Shown piece by piece: positions 43,379 through 52,627 of a stretch of DNA of 64,000 nucleotides. The stretch's first letter is position 1. Every line of letters begins with the position of its first letter. Source of the stretch: Anabaena sp051781005 (GTDB lineage Bacteria; Cyanobacteriota; Cyanobacteriia; Cyanobacteriales; Nostocaceae); assembly GCF_051781005.1 (NCBI RefSeq), contig NZ_JBPWOA010000002.1, positions 496,001 to 560,000 on the forward strand, in the 5' to 3' direction. The notes beneath the pieces were generated by a model. That model saw nothing but the letters and a program-made list of their open reading frames with translations, had not been told where the DNA came from and did no database searches. The position numbers were made by a program, and so were the translations under genes.

Positions 43379-44236
43379 ATGGTTGCAGAAAATCAAAATA
43401 CAGTAGTGGTTACAGGAGCTTCAACAGGAATTGGTCAGGCCTGTGCTTTGCTTTTAGACCAGTTGGGCTTCTCTGTTTTTGCTGGTGTGCGTCAAGAAGT
43501 GGATGCTCAAACACTTAAACAGAAAGGGTCTCAAAGGCTGATGCCGATTTTTTTAGATGTGACTGATGCGGAGTCAATCGCATCTGCGGTTGATACGGTC
43601 ACAAAAGCAGTGGGTGGTGCTGGGATTTTAGGTTTAGTGAATAATGCCGGAATTGCCGTCCCTGGACCTTTGGAATTATTAGCGATCGCGGAATTTCAAC
43701 AACAAATGCTGGTTAATGTCACTGGTCAATTAGCTGTAACACAAGCATTCCTCGGTCTATTACGCCAGAGTCGCGGTCGAATTGTCAATATGGGTTCTAT
43801 TGCTGGTAGAAGTCCGACTCCGTACTTGGGAGCTTACAATGCGTCAAAATTTGCCCTTGTTGCACTCACTGATGTGATGCGGATGGAATTACGACCTTGG
43901 GGAATCTCGGTTGCCATTATCGAACCTGGTGCGATCGCTACTCCAATCTGGGAAAAGTCCCTAAGTCAATCGGAAATAGCACAGGAGAATCTACCACAAT
44001 CGGCACAAAATCTCTATGGTCAGGCCATGAATATTGTCCGTAAGAAAATGCAGATTCTCGCATCTGGGGGAATTTCTGCGGATATTGTCGCTCAGGCTGT
44101 TGTCCATGCGCTGACTGCAAAGCAGCCAAAGACACGCTATCTCGTTGGCAAAGATGCCAAAATCGGAGCGATACTGAAGCATATTTTGCCGGATCATCTG
44201 CATGATCGGTTAATTTTATACTCAATGGGTTTGTAG
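43379..44236 (+). CDS. Short-chain dehydrogenase/reductase
   Basis: This 285-residue classical SDR has the cofactor loop VTGASTGIGQA near residue 10, NNAG near 88, a Ser at 138 in MGSIAGR and the catalytic YNASK near 151. The long C-terminus (residues 190-285) and PWGISVAIIEPGAIATPIW resemble the 17-beta-HSD/retinol-type SDR group. It uses NAD(P)H on an unidentified alcohol or ketone. It is monocistronic; a strong hairpin follows. Confidence 0.9.
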   Translation: MVAENQNTVVVTGASTGIGQACALLLDQLGFSVFAGVRQEVDAQTLKQKGSQRLMPIFLDVTDAESIASAVDTVTKAVGGAGILGLVNNAGIAVPGPLELLAIAEFQQQMLVNVTGQLAVTQAFLGLLRQSRGRIVNMGSIAGRSPTPYLGAYNASKFALVALTDVMRMELRPWGISVAIIEPGAIATPIWEKSLSQSEIAQENLPQSAQNLYGQAMNIVRKKMQILASGGISADIVAQAVVHALTAKQPKTRYLVGKDAKIGAILKHILPDHLHDRLILYSMGL

Positions 44237-44262
44237 ATTACTTGGGGCAGATAGGCATCCGT

Positions 44263-44299
44263 GTGGTCGGGTAGCAATATAGTCCTGCTACCCGATCAC
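44263..44299 (+). terminator. Hairpin after the SDR gene
   Basis: GTGGTCGGGTAGCA pairs with TGCTACCCGATCAC (14 bp, one G-A mismatch) around a 9-nt loop, 27 nt past the stop. It lacks a T-run, so terminator function is likely but not certain. Confidence 0.6.
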
Positions 44300-44344
44300 G
44301 GTAACACCTTAATTATCATCTGTATTTGCTAATGACAGAGGCTA

Positions 44345-44365
44345 AGAGACTTCCAAATAAAAAAA
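44345..44365. repeat. Single end of the GACTTCCAA MITE family
   Basis: AGAGACTTCCAAATAAAAAA is identical over 20 bp to the left end of the element at 30137. I find no matching right end nearby, so it is a fragment or a more diverged copy. Confidence 0.5.
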
Positions 44366-44529
44366 TATCCCGTATTTGTGAGGGCTACCCCCTGAGCGTA
44401 GTCGAAGGGGAGCAGGCGGAGGAAAAGTCGTTTTGATTTCACAAATTGGATCATCTTTTTTGTGGAGTTTTCTAATACCTCCTCAATACTGATTTCAGAA
44501 ATATCCGCTAAATTGACACGAAATTTTAT

Positions 44530-44943
44530 TTATTCAGGGAATTTATAAATAATTCCTTCTTTGTCACTTGTTTCAAAATTAGCATTGAGTTGTTGAGCTT
44601 TTTCGTCTAAGTATTGTTTAGCTTCTTCTATAGATATTTGAGCAGCCAAAGCAAATTTTGTGATTGTAATTTCTCCTTCTTGTTGCTGTAATAACCGGAG
44701 AAATAGTTGTTCTCTTTCTAACTTAAATAGTTTAATTTTCTGTTGGTGTTGTTGGCGTAAACTCCAGATAATCCATGTTCCTATAACTGTTGACGGTAGG
44801 CCAATTACAACTATTGCTGCTAATGCCCCTTCCTTATCTTCATTAGTTTTCTTAGAATCGATTAAGTCTATCGTGCCTAGTAATAGGATAGATATACCAA
44901 TTACTAAGAATGAACCTGCAAATATTTTTTTTAGTATTTTCAT
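44530..44943 (-). CDS. Two-helix membrane protein with winged-helix-like tail
   Basis: This 137-residue protein has membrane helices at 6-26 and 41-63. A basic helix (RQQHQQKIKLFKLEREQLFLRLL) leads to a small domain, EGEITITKFALAAQISIEEAKQYLDEKAQQL, that reads like a winged helix. Similar short proteins are common in cyanobacteria without a known function. It stands alone. Confidence 0.7.
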   Translation of the reverse strand: MKILKKIFAGSFLVIGISILLLGTIDLIDSKKTNEDKEGALAAIVVIGLPSTVIGTWIIWSLRQQHQQKIKLFKLEREQLFLRLLQQQEGEITITKFALAAQISIEEAKQYLDEKAQQLNANFETSDKEGIIYKFPE

Positions 44944-45590
44944 AGATTTTTTTCAGTAAATATCCAATAAATATAGCGTTTCCTCATCACATGAGGTACA
45001 TCATAGCCCCCTCATCGCTTGCGGTGAACCAGTGCTGTAAGCGGGTTTCCCACCGTAGGCGACTGGTGTAATTGCTTGTCTGGAAAGTTGCGCTCAACAA
45101 CAATCGCCTATCTATCGGGAGCATCCCAATTTTGCAAAAACATTGCAAATTGTCATTCTGTTCACGAAGTGTGGCGTTAGCCATGCGGAACGGAGTGAAG
45201 CGAAGAATCTCGCGAGATGCTTCATTGCGCTTCGCTTCATATGGCTTACGCCACGCTTCGCTATCAGCATGACAGTAAACTTACACATTTGGGATGCTCC
45301 CTATCTATCCTCTCATCCTTGCGGGAGAATATCTTGTAAGTCGTCTACAAGCAACCTATTAGCAATACAGCAAAAAAATTTTCCTAGACTATTAAGTTTT
45401 CAGTCAGGAACTTACGGCGAATTAGTTAAATTGATGTATGGTGCTAACAGATGTAGGAGCAATGCGGGCATAGCAGTGCAGACTGTGCAGACTATCATTA
45501 GGCATATTCTTAGAATTTTAAATATATTCTCACCAAATCCATGTATGCTAAATATTAAAGTTTATCATTATAAATGATGAGAATAAAGCT
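44944..45590. other. Intergenic region holding a MITE
   Basis: This 650-bp stretch has no gene. It contains palindromic phrases (GTGCTGTAAGCGGGTTTCCC) and a 185-bp MITE-like element at 45117-45301. The right end is the promoter region of the helicase gene. Short frames overlapping the element are not credible. Confidence 0.55.
45117..45301. mobile_element. 185-bp MITE with 8-bp target duplication
   Basis: The ends GGGAGCATCCCAA and TTGGGATGCTCCC are perfect inverted repeats. TATCTATC occurs on both sides (45109-45116 and 45302-45309), a readable 8-bp target-site duplication. Inside is a second inverted pair, TGTCATTCTG (45151) and CAGCATGACA (ending 45274), shared with the repeat at 59336. 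There is no coding capacity. Copy at 52155-52255 has similar ends. Confidence 0.85.
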
Positions 45591-48500
45591 ATGAAAATCG
45601 TTCATGGCACTTGGATACCTCACACAGAAACTGACTTTATTCAGTCAGGGTCATTTTATCTGTGGATAGAAACGCCTGTACTAAAAAACAGCCGCAATCA
45701 TAAACAACAGATTCATCCTGGACATCTAGCTAAGGGTGAATTAATCAACTTCTTAGTCCAGGAATTGGGAATTAAAGAACCATTACCCATATTAAAAGAA
45801 CGCATATCTACTAAATATTTTGCTTTACCAACTGCCGATCATCAACCTTTGCCTTCACCAGAATTAATTAAATATCTAGAAATAGAAATCCCAGAAGAAT
45901 ATACAGAATTTCAATATTGGCAAGTAGATTGTTATCAAACATTAACTTCTGTTAAAAATAATAAACCTGCAATTAATATTATTAGACTGCTCAATGATAT
46001 CCATTTTTTAGCAATTAATAACCTCAGTGAAATTCAACTCGGTTCTGATTTATTATTTTGGTATCACTATACACAATCATTTAAACAAATAATTCTTAAA
46101 GACCAATATATCCCGGCTCTCAAATATCGCCAATTAGAAACTCCTCCACCCAAAGGTAAAAGTAAAAAACCGATTCCACCTGCATTTGAAATCTACGCTG
46201 GATGGTCAATTATTTCTGAGCAGTATGAAGCCAATATTCAAAAATATATTGAATATATGCCCTTGATTTGTGTGGCTGGTTCAACAGTAAAAAATGAAAA
46301 TATTGAGTTTTTTGATGAAGAAACTCTGTTACGTCACTTTTCTGAATCTATCCTCAATAACATAGTAACTCACACTCCCTCTACTGCTGCCTTTGATAAA
46401 CAAATTACAGATTCCTTGGTTTACTATTGTTTCTCTCAACAACATAATCCCCGCACAACGAATATAACTTTAGAAGAATACAAACAATGGCAAACATGGA
46501 AAAGTAAAATCACTCGTTCCCAATCAGAGTTACCTTTTTATCTCTGTTTTCAATTAAATTCACCTGCTGCTGAAAAAATAGATAACTGGGAAATGCAATT
46601 TTTGGTATCTAGTAAAAAAGATCCTTCTCTCAAATTACCTTTAGCAGATTATTGGCTAATGAGTCAAAAATCTAAAACAGGTGTACAGAAGGAGTATGGC
46701 AAAGACTTTGAAACTAATTTACTGTTAAATTTAGGATATGCAGCACGAATGTATCCGCAATTATGGCAAGGATTAGAAACAGATACTCCCGTGGGAATGC
46801 AATTAACATTAGAAAAGGCATTTGCATTCCTACAAGAAAGTGCTTGGGTGTTAGAAGATGCAGGTTTTAAAGTTACTGTTCCTGCTTGGTATACCCCTGC
46901 TGGTCGTCGTCGTGCTAAACTGCGACTCAAAGCTTCCGGTAAAAGTCGTTCTGCAACTAAGGGAGAAAACAAAAGTTATTTTGGTTTAGATTCTTTGGTG
47001 CAGTATGAATATGAATTAGCAATTGGTGAACAAGCTGTTACTAAGCAAGAATGGGAGCAATTAATTAATGCTAAAGCTCCTTTGGTGCATTTTCGCGGTC
47101 AATGGATGGAATTAGACCGTGATAAAATGCAGCAGTTACTAGAATTTTGGCAGTCTCATGGTGATGAAAAACCAGAGATGTCTGTGTTGGAATTTCTGCA
47201 ACGTAATGCTGAATCTGGGGAAGATTGGGATATTGAACATGATGAGATTTTGTCAGATATGATGGCGAAACTACAAGATAAAAGTAGTTTAGAGCCAATT
47301 TCTGATGAGTTAAATCTGCAAGGTAATCTGCGCGAATATCAAAAGCGTGGTGTGGCTTGGTTAGAATATTTGGAACGTTTGGGTTTAAATGGCTGTTTAG
47401 CAGACGATATGGGTTTAGGTAAGTCGGTACAGGTAATTGCTAGACTTGTCCAGGAGAGAGAATCACTTGCTTCCGAGGAGGAGATAGGGAGGTGGGAAGA
47501 TGAGCGAAATGGGGAAAATAAGGGAAATAAGGGAGAGAAACGCAACAGGGGGGATGGAAAAACAAGATTATCTAACGTACCACCAACTCTGTTAATTGCA
47601 CCTACTTCCGTGGTTGGTAACTGGCAGAAGGAAATTGCTAAATTTGCTCCTCATCTTCAGAGTATGATACATCATGGGAGCGATCGCTTACAAAACCCTG
47701 CTGAGTTCAAAACCGCTTGTCAACAGCATGATGTAATCATTACTTCTTTTACCCTAGCTCGCAAAGATGAAAAGCTACTGCATAGTGTAGAGTGGCAACG
47801 AATTGTTTTAGATGAAGCGCAAAATATTAAAAATCCTAAAGCTGCACAAACCAAAGCTATTCTTAAACTTTCAGCTAAACACCGACTGGCTTTAACAGGA
47901 ACTCCGGTGGAAAACCGTTTGCTAGATTTATGGTCAATTTTTAACTTTCTCAATCCTGGTTACTTGGGTAAAGAAGCACAATTTCGTAAATCTTTTGAGA
48001 TTCCTATTCAAAAAGATAATAACCGAATCAAATCAACTACCCTAAAAAAATTAGTTGAACCTTTGATTTTACGTCGAGTTAAAACCGACAAATCTATTAT
48101 TAACGATTTACCAGATAAAGTTGAACAAAAACTTTACACCAATTTAACTAAAGAACAAGCTTCATTGTATGAAGTAGTCGTCAAAGATGTAGAAGAGAAA
48201 TTACAAACAGTCGAGGGAATTCAACGCAAAGGATTGATTCTCTCTACTTTGATGAAATTAAAGCAGATTTGTAATCATCCTGCTCAATTCTTACAAGATA
48301 ATAGCGAATTTTCTACAGAACGTTCTCACAAACTTAGCCGTTTAGTAGAAATGGTAGATGAGGCAGTTTCTGAAGGGGAAAGTTTACTGATATTTAGTCA
48401 ATTTACGGAGGTATGCGAACAAGTAGAAAAATACATTAAACACAATTTACGTTGCAATACTTACTATTTGCATGGTGGCACAAGTCGTCCACGTCGGGAA

Positions 48501-48866
48501 AAGATGATTACGGAATTTCAAGAACCCGACACAGAAGCATCGGTGTTTATATTGTCACTAAAAGCAGGTGGTGTAGGGATTACTTTAACTAAAGCTAATC
48601 ACGTTTTTCATTTTGATAGATGGTGGAATCCAGCAGTGGAAAATCAAGCCACAGATAGAGCTTTTCGGATTGGACAACAAAAAAATGTGTTTGTACATAA
48701 ATTTGTGGCTATTGGTACTTTAGAAGAGAAAATTGATCAGATGATAGAAGATAAGAAAAAACTTGCTAATGCTGTAGTTGGCAATGATGAATCTTGGTTA
48801 ACGGAGTTGGATAATGATGCTTTCAAACAACTAATTGCTTTAAATAAAAATGCGATTTTGGAGTAA
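45591..48866 (+). CDS. SNF2/RapA-type ATP-dependent helicase
   Basis: This is a 1091-residue protein. The N-terminal half (to about 560) is a cyanobacteria-typical DUF3670/SNF2-associated region. The motor follows: motif I ADDMGLGKS near 605, motif II LDEAQN near 741, motif III LTGTPVENR near 768, and the C-terminal RecA lobe with SLKAGGVGITL, WWNPAVENQATDRAFRIGQ. It remodels or strips protein-DNA or RNA polymerase complexes. Between motifs I and Ia lies a polar low-complexity insert, EDERNGENKGNKGEKRNR (residues 634-652), absent from typical homologues as far as I can tell. It forms a pair with the SWIM gene 6 nt downstream. Confidence 0.92.
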   Translation: MKIVHGTWIPHTETDFIQSGSFYLWIETPVLKNSRNHKQQIHPGHLAKGELINFLVQELGIKEPLPILKERISTKYFALPTADHQPLPSPELIKYLEIEIPEEYTEFQYWQVDCYQTLTSVKNNKPAINIIRLLNDIHFLAINNLSEIQLGSDLLFWYHYTQSFKQIILKDQYIPALKYRQLETPPPKGKSKKPIPPAFEIYAGWSIISEQYEANIQKYIEYMPLICVAGSTVKNENIEFFDEETLLRHFSESILNNIVTHTPSTAAFDKQITDSLVYYCFSQQHNPRTTNITLEEYKQWQTWKSKITRSQSELPFYLCFQLNSPAAEKIDNWEMQFLVSSKKDPSLKLPLADYWLMSQKSKTGVQKEYGKDFETNLLLNLGYAARMYPQLWQGLETDTPVGMQLTLEKAFAFLQESAWVLEDAGFKVTVPAWYTPAGRRRAKLRLKASGKSRSATKGENKSYFGLDSLVQYEYELAIGEQAVTKQEWEQLINAKAPLVHFRGQWMELDRDKMQQLLEFWQSHGDEKPEMSVLEFLQRNAESGEDWDIEHDEILSDMMAKLQDKSSLEPISDELNLQGNLREYQKRGVAWLEYLERLGLNGCLADDMGLGKSVQVIARLVQERESLASEEEIGRWEDERNGENKGNKGEKRNRGDGKTRLSNVPPTLLIAPTSVVGNWQKEIAKFAPHLQSMIHHGSDRLQNPAEFKTACQQHDVIITSFTLARKDEKLLHSVEWQRIVLDEAQNIKNPKAAQTKAILKLSAKHRLALTGTPVENRLLDLWSIFNFLNPGYLGKEAQFRKSFEIPIQKDNNRIKSTTLKKLVEPLILRRVKTDKSIINDLPDKVEQKLYTNLTKEQASLYEVVVKDVEEKLQTVEGIQRKGLILSTLMKLKQICNHPAQFLQDNSEFSTERSHKLSRLVEMVDEAVSEGESLLIFSQFTEVCEQVEKYIKHNLRCNTYYLHGGTSRPRREKMITEFQEPDTEASVFILSLKAGGVGITLTKANHVFHFDRWWNPAVENQATDRAFRIGQQKNVFVHKFVAIGTLEEKIDQMIEDKKKLANAVVGNDESWLTELDNDAFKQLIALNKNAILE

Positions 48867-48872
48867 AATATT

Positions 48873-49712
48873 ATGGTTAAATTCAGTCGGACATGGTGGG
48901 GAGATAGGTTCATTAAAGCATTAGAAAATTTTACTGATGATAGTCGTTTGCAACGAGGACGTTCCTATGCAAATAATGGTAAAGTTCTAAATTTTGAAGT
49001 CGAACAAAATCACATTACTGCTAGAGTCAAAGGTTCAGTTAATCCTTACTTTGGTGTGTATAAAGAACCGACTTACAATATTTCTATTGAAATTAAATCA
49101 ATTCCTAAAAGCAGTTGGAATGAAGCTATTGATAAGCTATCATCTAAAGCTAGTATTGTTTCTAGATTGCTGCTAAATGAAGTTCCAGAAAATATAGAAG
49201 ATACTTTTAAGCAATTGGGATTAAATTTATTACCTCATAGTAGTAAAGATTTTAAAACCAAATGTTCCTGTCCAGATTATGCTAATCCCTGTAAACATAT
49301 TGCTGGAGTTTATTATTTAGTTGCATCTCAATTGGATAATAATCCATTTCTGTTATTTGAATTGCGGGGGTTATCAAAAGAGGAACTTCAATCTAAACTG
49401 GCTAAATCTAATTTAGGTAAAGCACTTTCACAGGAATTGAATACTCAAGAAGTTAGTTTAGAATCTTCGACATCGTTTTATACTAAGTTGGAAAAACAAT
49501 CTGTTGATGAAAAGCCAAGTGTGCGGGAATTTTGGTTAGGAACAAAGCGTTTACCCCAAACTATAGAAGTGCCAAGTTCGAGTGGTGTATCGGCAATTCT
49601 TGTCAAGAAACAGGGTGATTTTCCGGCTTTTTGGCATAAAGATAATTCTTTTATTGAAACAATGGAAGAACTTTATCAACGGGTGAAAACAAAAAATCAA
49701 AATTTAATTTAG
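48873..49712 (+). CDS. SWIM zinc-finger protein
   Basis: This 279-residue protein has a SWIM motif, CSCPDYANPCKHIAGVYY (CxCx6CxH) near residue 131. The N-terminal FSRTWWGDRFIKALENF and GRSYANNGKV are typical of the SWIM partners that are encoded directly after SNF2 helicases. SWIM domains bind DNA or protein. The 6-nt gap to the helicase shows coupling; it is probably the targeting subunit of the same complex. Confidence 0.92.
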   Translation: MVKFSRTWWGDRFIKALENFTDDSRLQRGRSYANNGKVLNFEVEQNHITARVKGSVNPYFGVYKEPTYNISIEIKSIPKSSWNEAIDKLSSKASIVSRLLLNEVPENIEDTFKQLGLNLLPHSSKDFKTKCSCPDYANPCKHIAGVYYLVASQLDNNPFLLFELRGLSKEELQSKLAKSNLGKALSQELNTQEVSLESSTSFYTKLEKQSVDEKPSVREFWLGTKRLPQTIEVPSSSGVSAILVKKQGDFPAFWHKDNSFIETMEELYQRVKTKNQNLI

Positions 49713-49948
49713 GTAGAGTTTATAAGACTCTTATGAAAGTATCAAGTATTGTCTTTTATTCAGATTCAGTAAGCACTTAAGCCTTGCAGATGATAGTAGC
49801 AATCAGTAGGAATCGCAGCTAAACTCAAGAAAGCTGGAATGGAAACTCTGTTTTTATGGCATCAAATACTTTCCTTAAAATTCTGGGATTTTATCGCCAT
49901 AGTTGTACAATTTTTACCCAAACCAATGAAAACAATATCCCAGAAAAC

Positions 49949-50698
49949 TTAATCTTGGGGAATTACTGCATTACTGTCAAGCTTCAGTAACGGTTGTTCA
50001 GTAATTTTTTGTAAATCAACAGACTTCAACAGTGAACGCCAATAATACATAACCCTGAGATTTTGAGGAGATTGCCGACGTAATTGAATCAAGGTAGAAA
50101 GTGCCTCTATCCAGATTCCATTTTTGGCATAAATGACAGCAGTTTGTAGAGAATTTGCCTGTTCAAGTGCAGATATCAGTTTTGCAGAGGGTTTAACCCG
50201 TCGTACCAGTCCACCAACATTAATTGGGTGATAATCGTCAATATTGCAAACTATCGCCAATTCCCACAGATAATCCTTATCTACTTCTAATTCCAGAACA
50301 TTTTTTGGTAAATTAATCTCAGTAATTCCCTCTTGAGATATTGAGATTTTGGTACTATAAACTTCCTCCTCAGTTGCCGGAATAACCAAACGAAACTCAG
50401 CGTCAAGTTTTCCATCTGATGAATTAATATATTGTTTGTCTATCTTGGGTACATGAACAAAAAACACCGGACGAGAAGACACAGTTAATGATGGATAATT
50501 ATTCGGTACAATCGCCAGTAATTTTGATTTACGACAACCACAGGGACACCCGGCATATCCTGGTTCTTGTCGTTGCCAACGGTATTTTTCATCAGCTGCT
50601 TGTTCTGGTTTTATAAACTCTATTTGTGCCTTAACAGGTGTAGAAACCAAAGAAATTGACAACCCTACCAACAAAGTCAAACCAATATATTTTTGCAT
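49949..50698 (-). CDS. DUF928 exported protein
   Basis: This 249-residue protein has a Sec signal peptide (residues 1-24, cleavage after PVKA). The mature part has a Cys cluster GCPCGC followed by beta strands with SRPVFFVHVP, ISQEGITEINLP and the helical AKNGIWIEALSTLIQLRRQ: the DUF928 pattern of cyanobacterial exported proteins. The function is not known. It precedes the sugar dehydrogenase gene's 3' end on the same strand. Confidence 0.85.
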   Translation of the reverse strand: MQKYIGLTLLVGLSISLVSTPVKAQIEFIKPEQAADEKYRWQRQEPGYAGCPCGCRKSKLLAIVPNNYPSLTVSSRPVFFVHVPKIDKQYINSSDGKLDAEFRLVIPATEEEVYSTKISISQEGITEINLPKNVLELEVDKDYLWELAIVCNIDDYHPINVGGLVRRVKPSAKLISALEQANSLQTAVIYAKNGIWIEALSTLIQLRRQSPQNLRVMYYWRSLLKSVDLQKITEQPLLKLDSNAVIPQD

Positions 50699-50838
50699 AG
50701 TTTACTGCATTTCTGTATTTATTACTTCAATTTTGTATGGCTGAGTACATTAGCTTCCGCATGATAGCGGTGTTTTGCAGACATTCAGCCAAGAATTTTA
50801 ACCAATCAAATTCTCTGACGGTTTTCATTTTCAGGTTT

Positions 50839-52068
50839 TTATCGGGTAATGCGGAGAATTTTATCCCGCTGTGGAGGGCAATTTCCCCGTCCATCACAGT
50901 TACTGGTGCTGACATATAATTCACCATCTGGCCCCATAATCGCCTCTCGCAGTCGTCCATATTGACCTTGTAAATACACCTCATAACGCTCAACTTGTTG
51001 GGGGAACTGGGAGTTGAAAACAACACGCTGCAAGTGTTGGGAACGGAGGGTAGCAATAATTAAGCTCCCTTTCCACTCAGGAAGAGAATTGCCAGTATAA
51101 ATTGCTGCCCCACCAGGAGGTAGAGCCTCACGCCAAACAATTGACGGAGTAACCATTCCTTTCTTTGATTCACAACGGTAGATAGTAGGCCAGCCCAGAT
51201 TGTCTCCTGCTTTTGCTAAACTGAGTTCATCGTGACCCCTTCTTCCCAAATCTCCGCTAGGTCCGTGGTCTGTCACCCATAGTGTCGATTTATCAGGCCA
51301 ATCAAACCCCTGAGTGTTGCGAATCCCAGTGATATAGACAGGATTTTTAGCAAATGGATTATCTGGGGGTACTTGTCCGTCAGGTGTCACACGCAGAATT
51401 TTACCAGCAAGGCTATTAACATCCTGGGAACTTTGCGGTTCTCTGGCATCACCAGTACCAATGTAAAGCATTCCATCTGGACCAAAGCGGATGCGTCCGC
51501 CATTATGAAATTGTGCTACGGGAATATTATCAACAATTACTCGATCTGGTGAAGCACTGAGTCCATTCTGCGATAGTCGCCATCGTTCAACGCGATTAAC
51601 CTGTGACCCATTTTTATCAGCAGTATAGTAAATGTAGAAAAATCGGTTGTCGGCAAAGTTAGGATGAGTGGCAATACCCAATAAACCATCTTCACCGCTT
51701 TCTGTGACATTGATAGTAGCCACTGGTTTGGGAATAAGTTTACCATTCCGCACCAGGCGAACTCGTCCAGGTCTCTCCGTGACTAACATATCTTGATTAG
51801 GCAGAAAAGCTATTCCCCAAGGAACTTCTAGACCTGTTACGACTTCTTCTACCCGCAGTTTTACCTGTCCTTGGGAACCGAAGCCATTTTCTACTAAAGT
51901 ACAGGCTTGATTGTTAGTAGCAGTTTTTTGGCTGACTTGTTCAGAGGTTGGTGTTTGTTGATTGTTAGTGTTTGCGGACTCAGTTGTGGGTAAGTTGCAA
52001 GCTGAAAGTCCTAGTAAGATTAGTCCAAAAAGAAATTTTCTTGGAATAAGAGTTCTGATTATTTTCAT
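50839..52068 (-). CDS. PQQ-type sugar (aldose) dehydrogenase lipoprotein
   Basis: This 409-residue protein of the glucose/sorbosone dehydrogenase family has lipobox LGLSACN (Cys 24), so it is a lipoprotein. A Gln/Thr/Asn-rich linker follows. The beta-propeller carries EVPWGIAFLPNQDMLVTERPGR near 80, GEDGLLGIATHPNF near 127, FHNGGRIRFGPDGMLYIGTGD near 187 and VTDHGPSGDLGRRGHDEL near 257. Such soluble enzymes oxidise aldose sugars with PQQ. No PQQ biosynthesis genes are in the window, so the cofactor source is open. Confidence 0.9.
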   Translation of the reverse strand: MKIIRTLIPRKFLFGLILLGLSACNLPTTESANTNNQQTPTSEQVSQKTATNNQACTLVENGFGSQGQVKLRVEEVVTGLEVPWGIAFLPNQDMLVTERPGRVRLVRNGKLIPKPVATINVTESGEDGLLGIATHPNFADNRFFYIYYTADKNGSQVNRVERWRLSQNGLSASPDRVIVDNIPVAQFHNGGRIRFGPDGMLYIGTGDAREPQSSQDVNSLAGKILRVTPDGQVPPDNPFAKNPVYITGIRNTQGFDWPDKSTLWVTDHGPSGDLGRRGHDELSLAKAGDNLGWPTIYRCESKKGMVTPSIVWREALPPGGAAIYTGNSLPEWKGSLIIATLRSQHLQRVVFNSQFPQQVERYEVYLQGQYGRLREAIMGPDGELYVSTSNCDGRGNCPPQRDKILRITR

Positions 52069-52154
52069 GATTTATCATCTCCATATAAGAAAGTACAAAT
52101 TCTGATTAAGCTAGGGAAACGTAGTTATGAAAAAAATGATTAAAACACCTCATT

Positions 52155-52255
52155 GGGAGCATTTCACTTTTGCAAATATAACTTGAAATTCTTCCCTTCA
52201 CTACGCCGCGCTATCAGAATAACAGAGATGTTTTTGCAAAAGTTGAGATGCTCCC
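52155..52255. mobile_element. Second MITE of the GGGAGCAT family
   Basis: The left end GGGAGCATTTCACTTTTGCA and the reverse complement of the right end, GGGAGCATCTCAACTTTTGC, match with few differences. At 101 bp it is shorter than the copy at 45117. No clear target duplication remains. Confidence 0.7.
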
Positions 52256-52274
52256 TGCTTCATTCTCATCGCCT

Positions 52275-52330
52275 ATAGCGGTTCTCGGTTGAGTGAAAGA
52301 CAAGAACCCCACCCCCAACCCCCTCCTCCT
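52275..52330. repeat. Partial inverted copy of the 84-bp repeat at 15021
   Basis: ATAGCGGTTCTCGGTTGAGTG and the CCCCACCCCCAACCCCC tract match the reverse complement of the right half of the element at 15021-15104. It lies at the 3' side of the hicB remnant. Confidence 0.6.
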
Positions 52331-52346
52331 TCGGAACGGTTGCGGG

Positions 52347-52575
52347 TCATCCGACCAAAACCTCCCGCACAGTTGTTCCTGATTTTAATTCGATGGGATC
52401 TGGTTCAAGATAGAGTGCGATCGCCTACGGCACTGGCGAAGCCAATCGCTTCACGAATATTTTCTAAGGCTTCTTCTTCGGTTTCTCCAGCGGAAACGCA
52501 ACCTGGTAGTTCTGGACACCAAACAGACCAATCTCCAGTTTCAGCATCGGCTTCCAGCACAACACGCCATTTCAT
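52347..52575 (-). pseudogene. HicB-family antitoxin broken by a short palindromic insertion
   Basis: The frame starts MKWRVVLEADAETGDWS, VWCPELPGCVSAGETEEEA and LENIREAI, a standard HicB-type antitoxin N-terminus. Then a 25-nt insertion at a HIP1 site shifts the frame, and translation would stop after 56 residues (52405). Removing 52425-52449 restores ALYLEPDPIELKSGTT and VREVLVG to a stop at 52347, giving 67 residues. No HicA toxin gene is adjacent. Confidence 0.85.
52425..52449. repeat. 25-nt palindromic insertion at a HIP1 octamer
   Basis: The ancestral site reads GTGCGATCGCTTC. The present sequence has 25 extra nt beginning CTACGGCACTGGCGAAGCC, bounded by ATCGC on both sides, a 5-bp direct repeat. 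The core can fold (GGC..GCC). A related copy lies in the CadD gene at 40475. Confidence 0.75.
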
Positions 52576-52627
52576 TATGCTTTCTCTTTTGTAGTAGTTA
52601 TTTAATTTTAGGGTAATTCATGGGATG

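Noticed and set aside
45143..45577. 144-codon frame overlapping the 185-bp MITE
   Set aside because: Most of it is repeat sequence, and codon composition is unlike neighbouring genes.
52289..52594. Plus-strand 101-codon frame opposite hicB
   Set aside because: It is the antisense of the HicB remnant and a dispersed repeat; the HicB reading on the minus strand explains the sequence.
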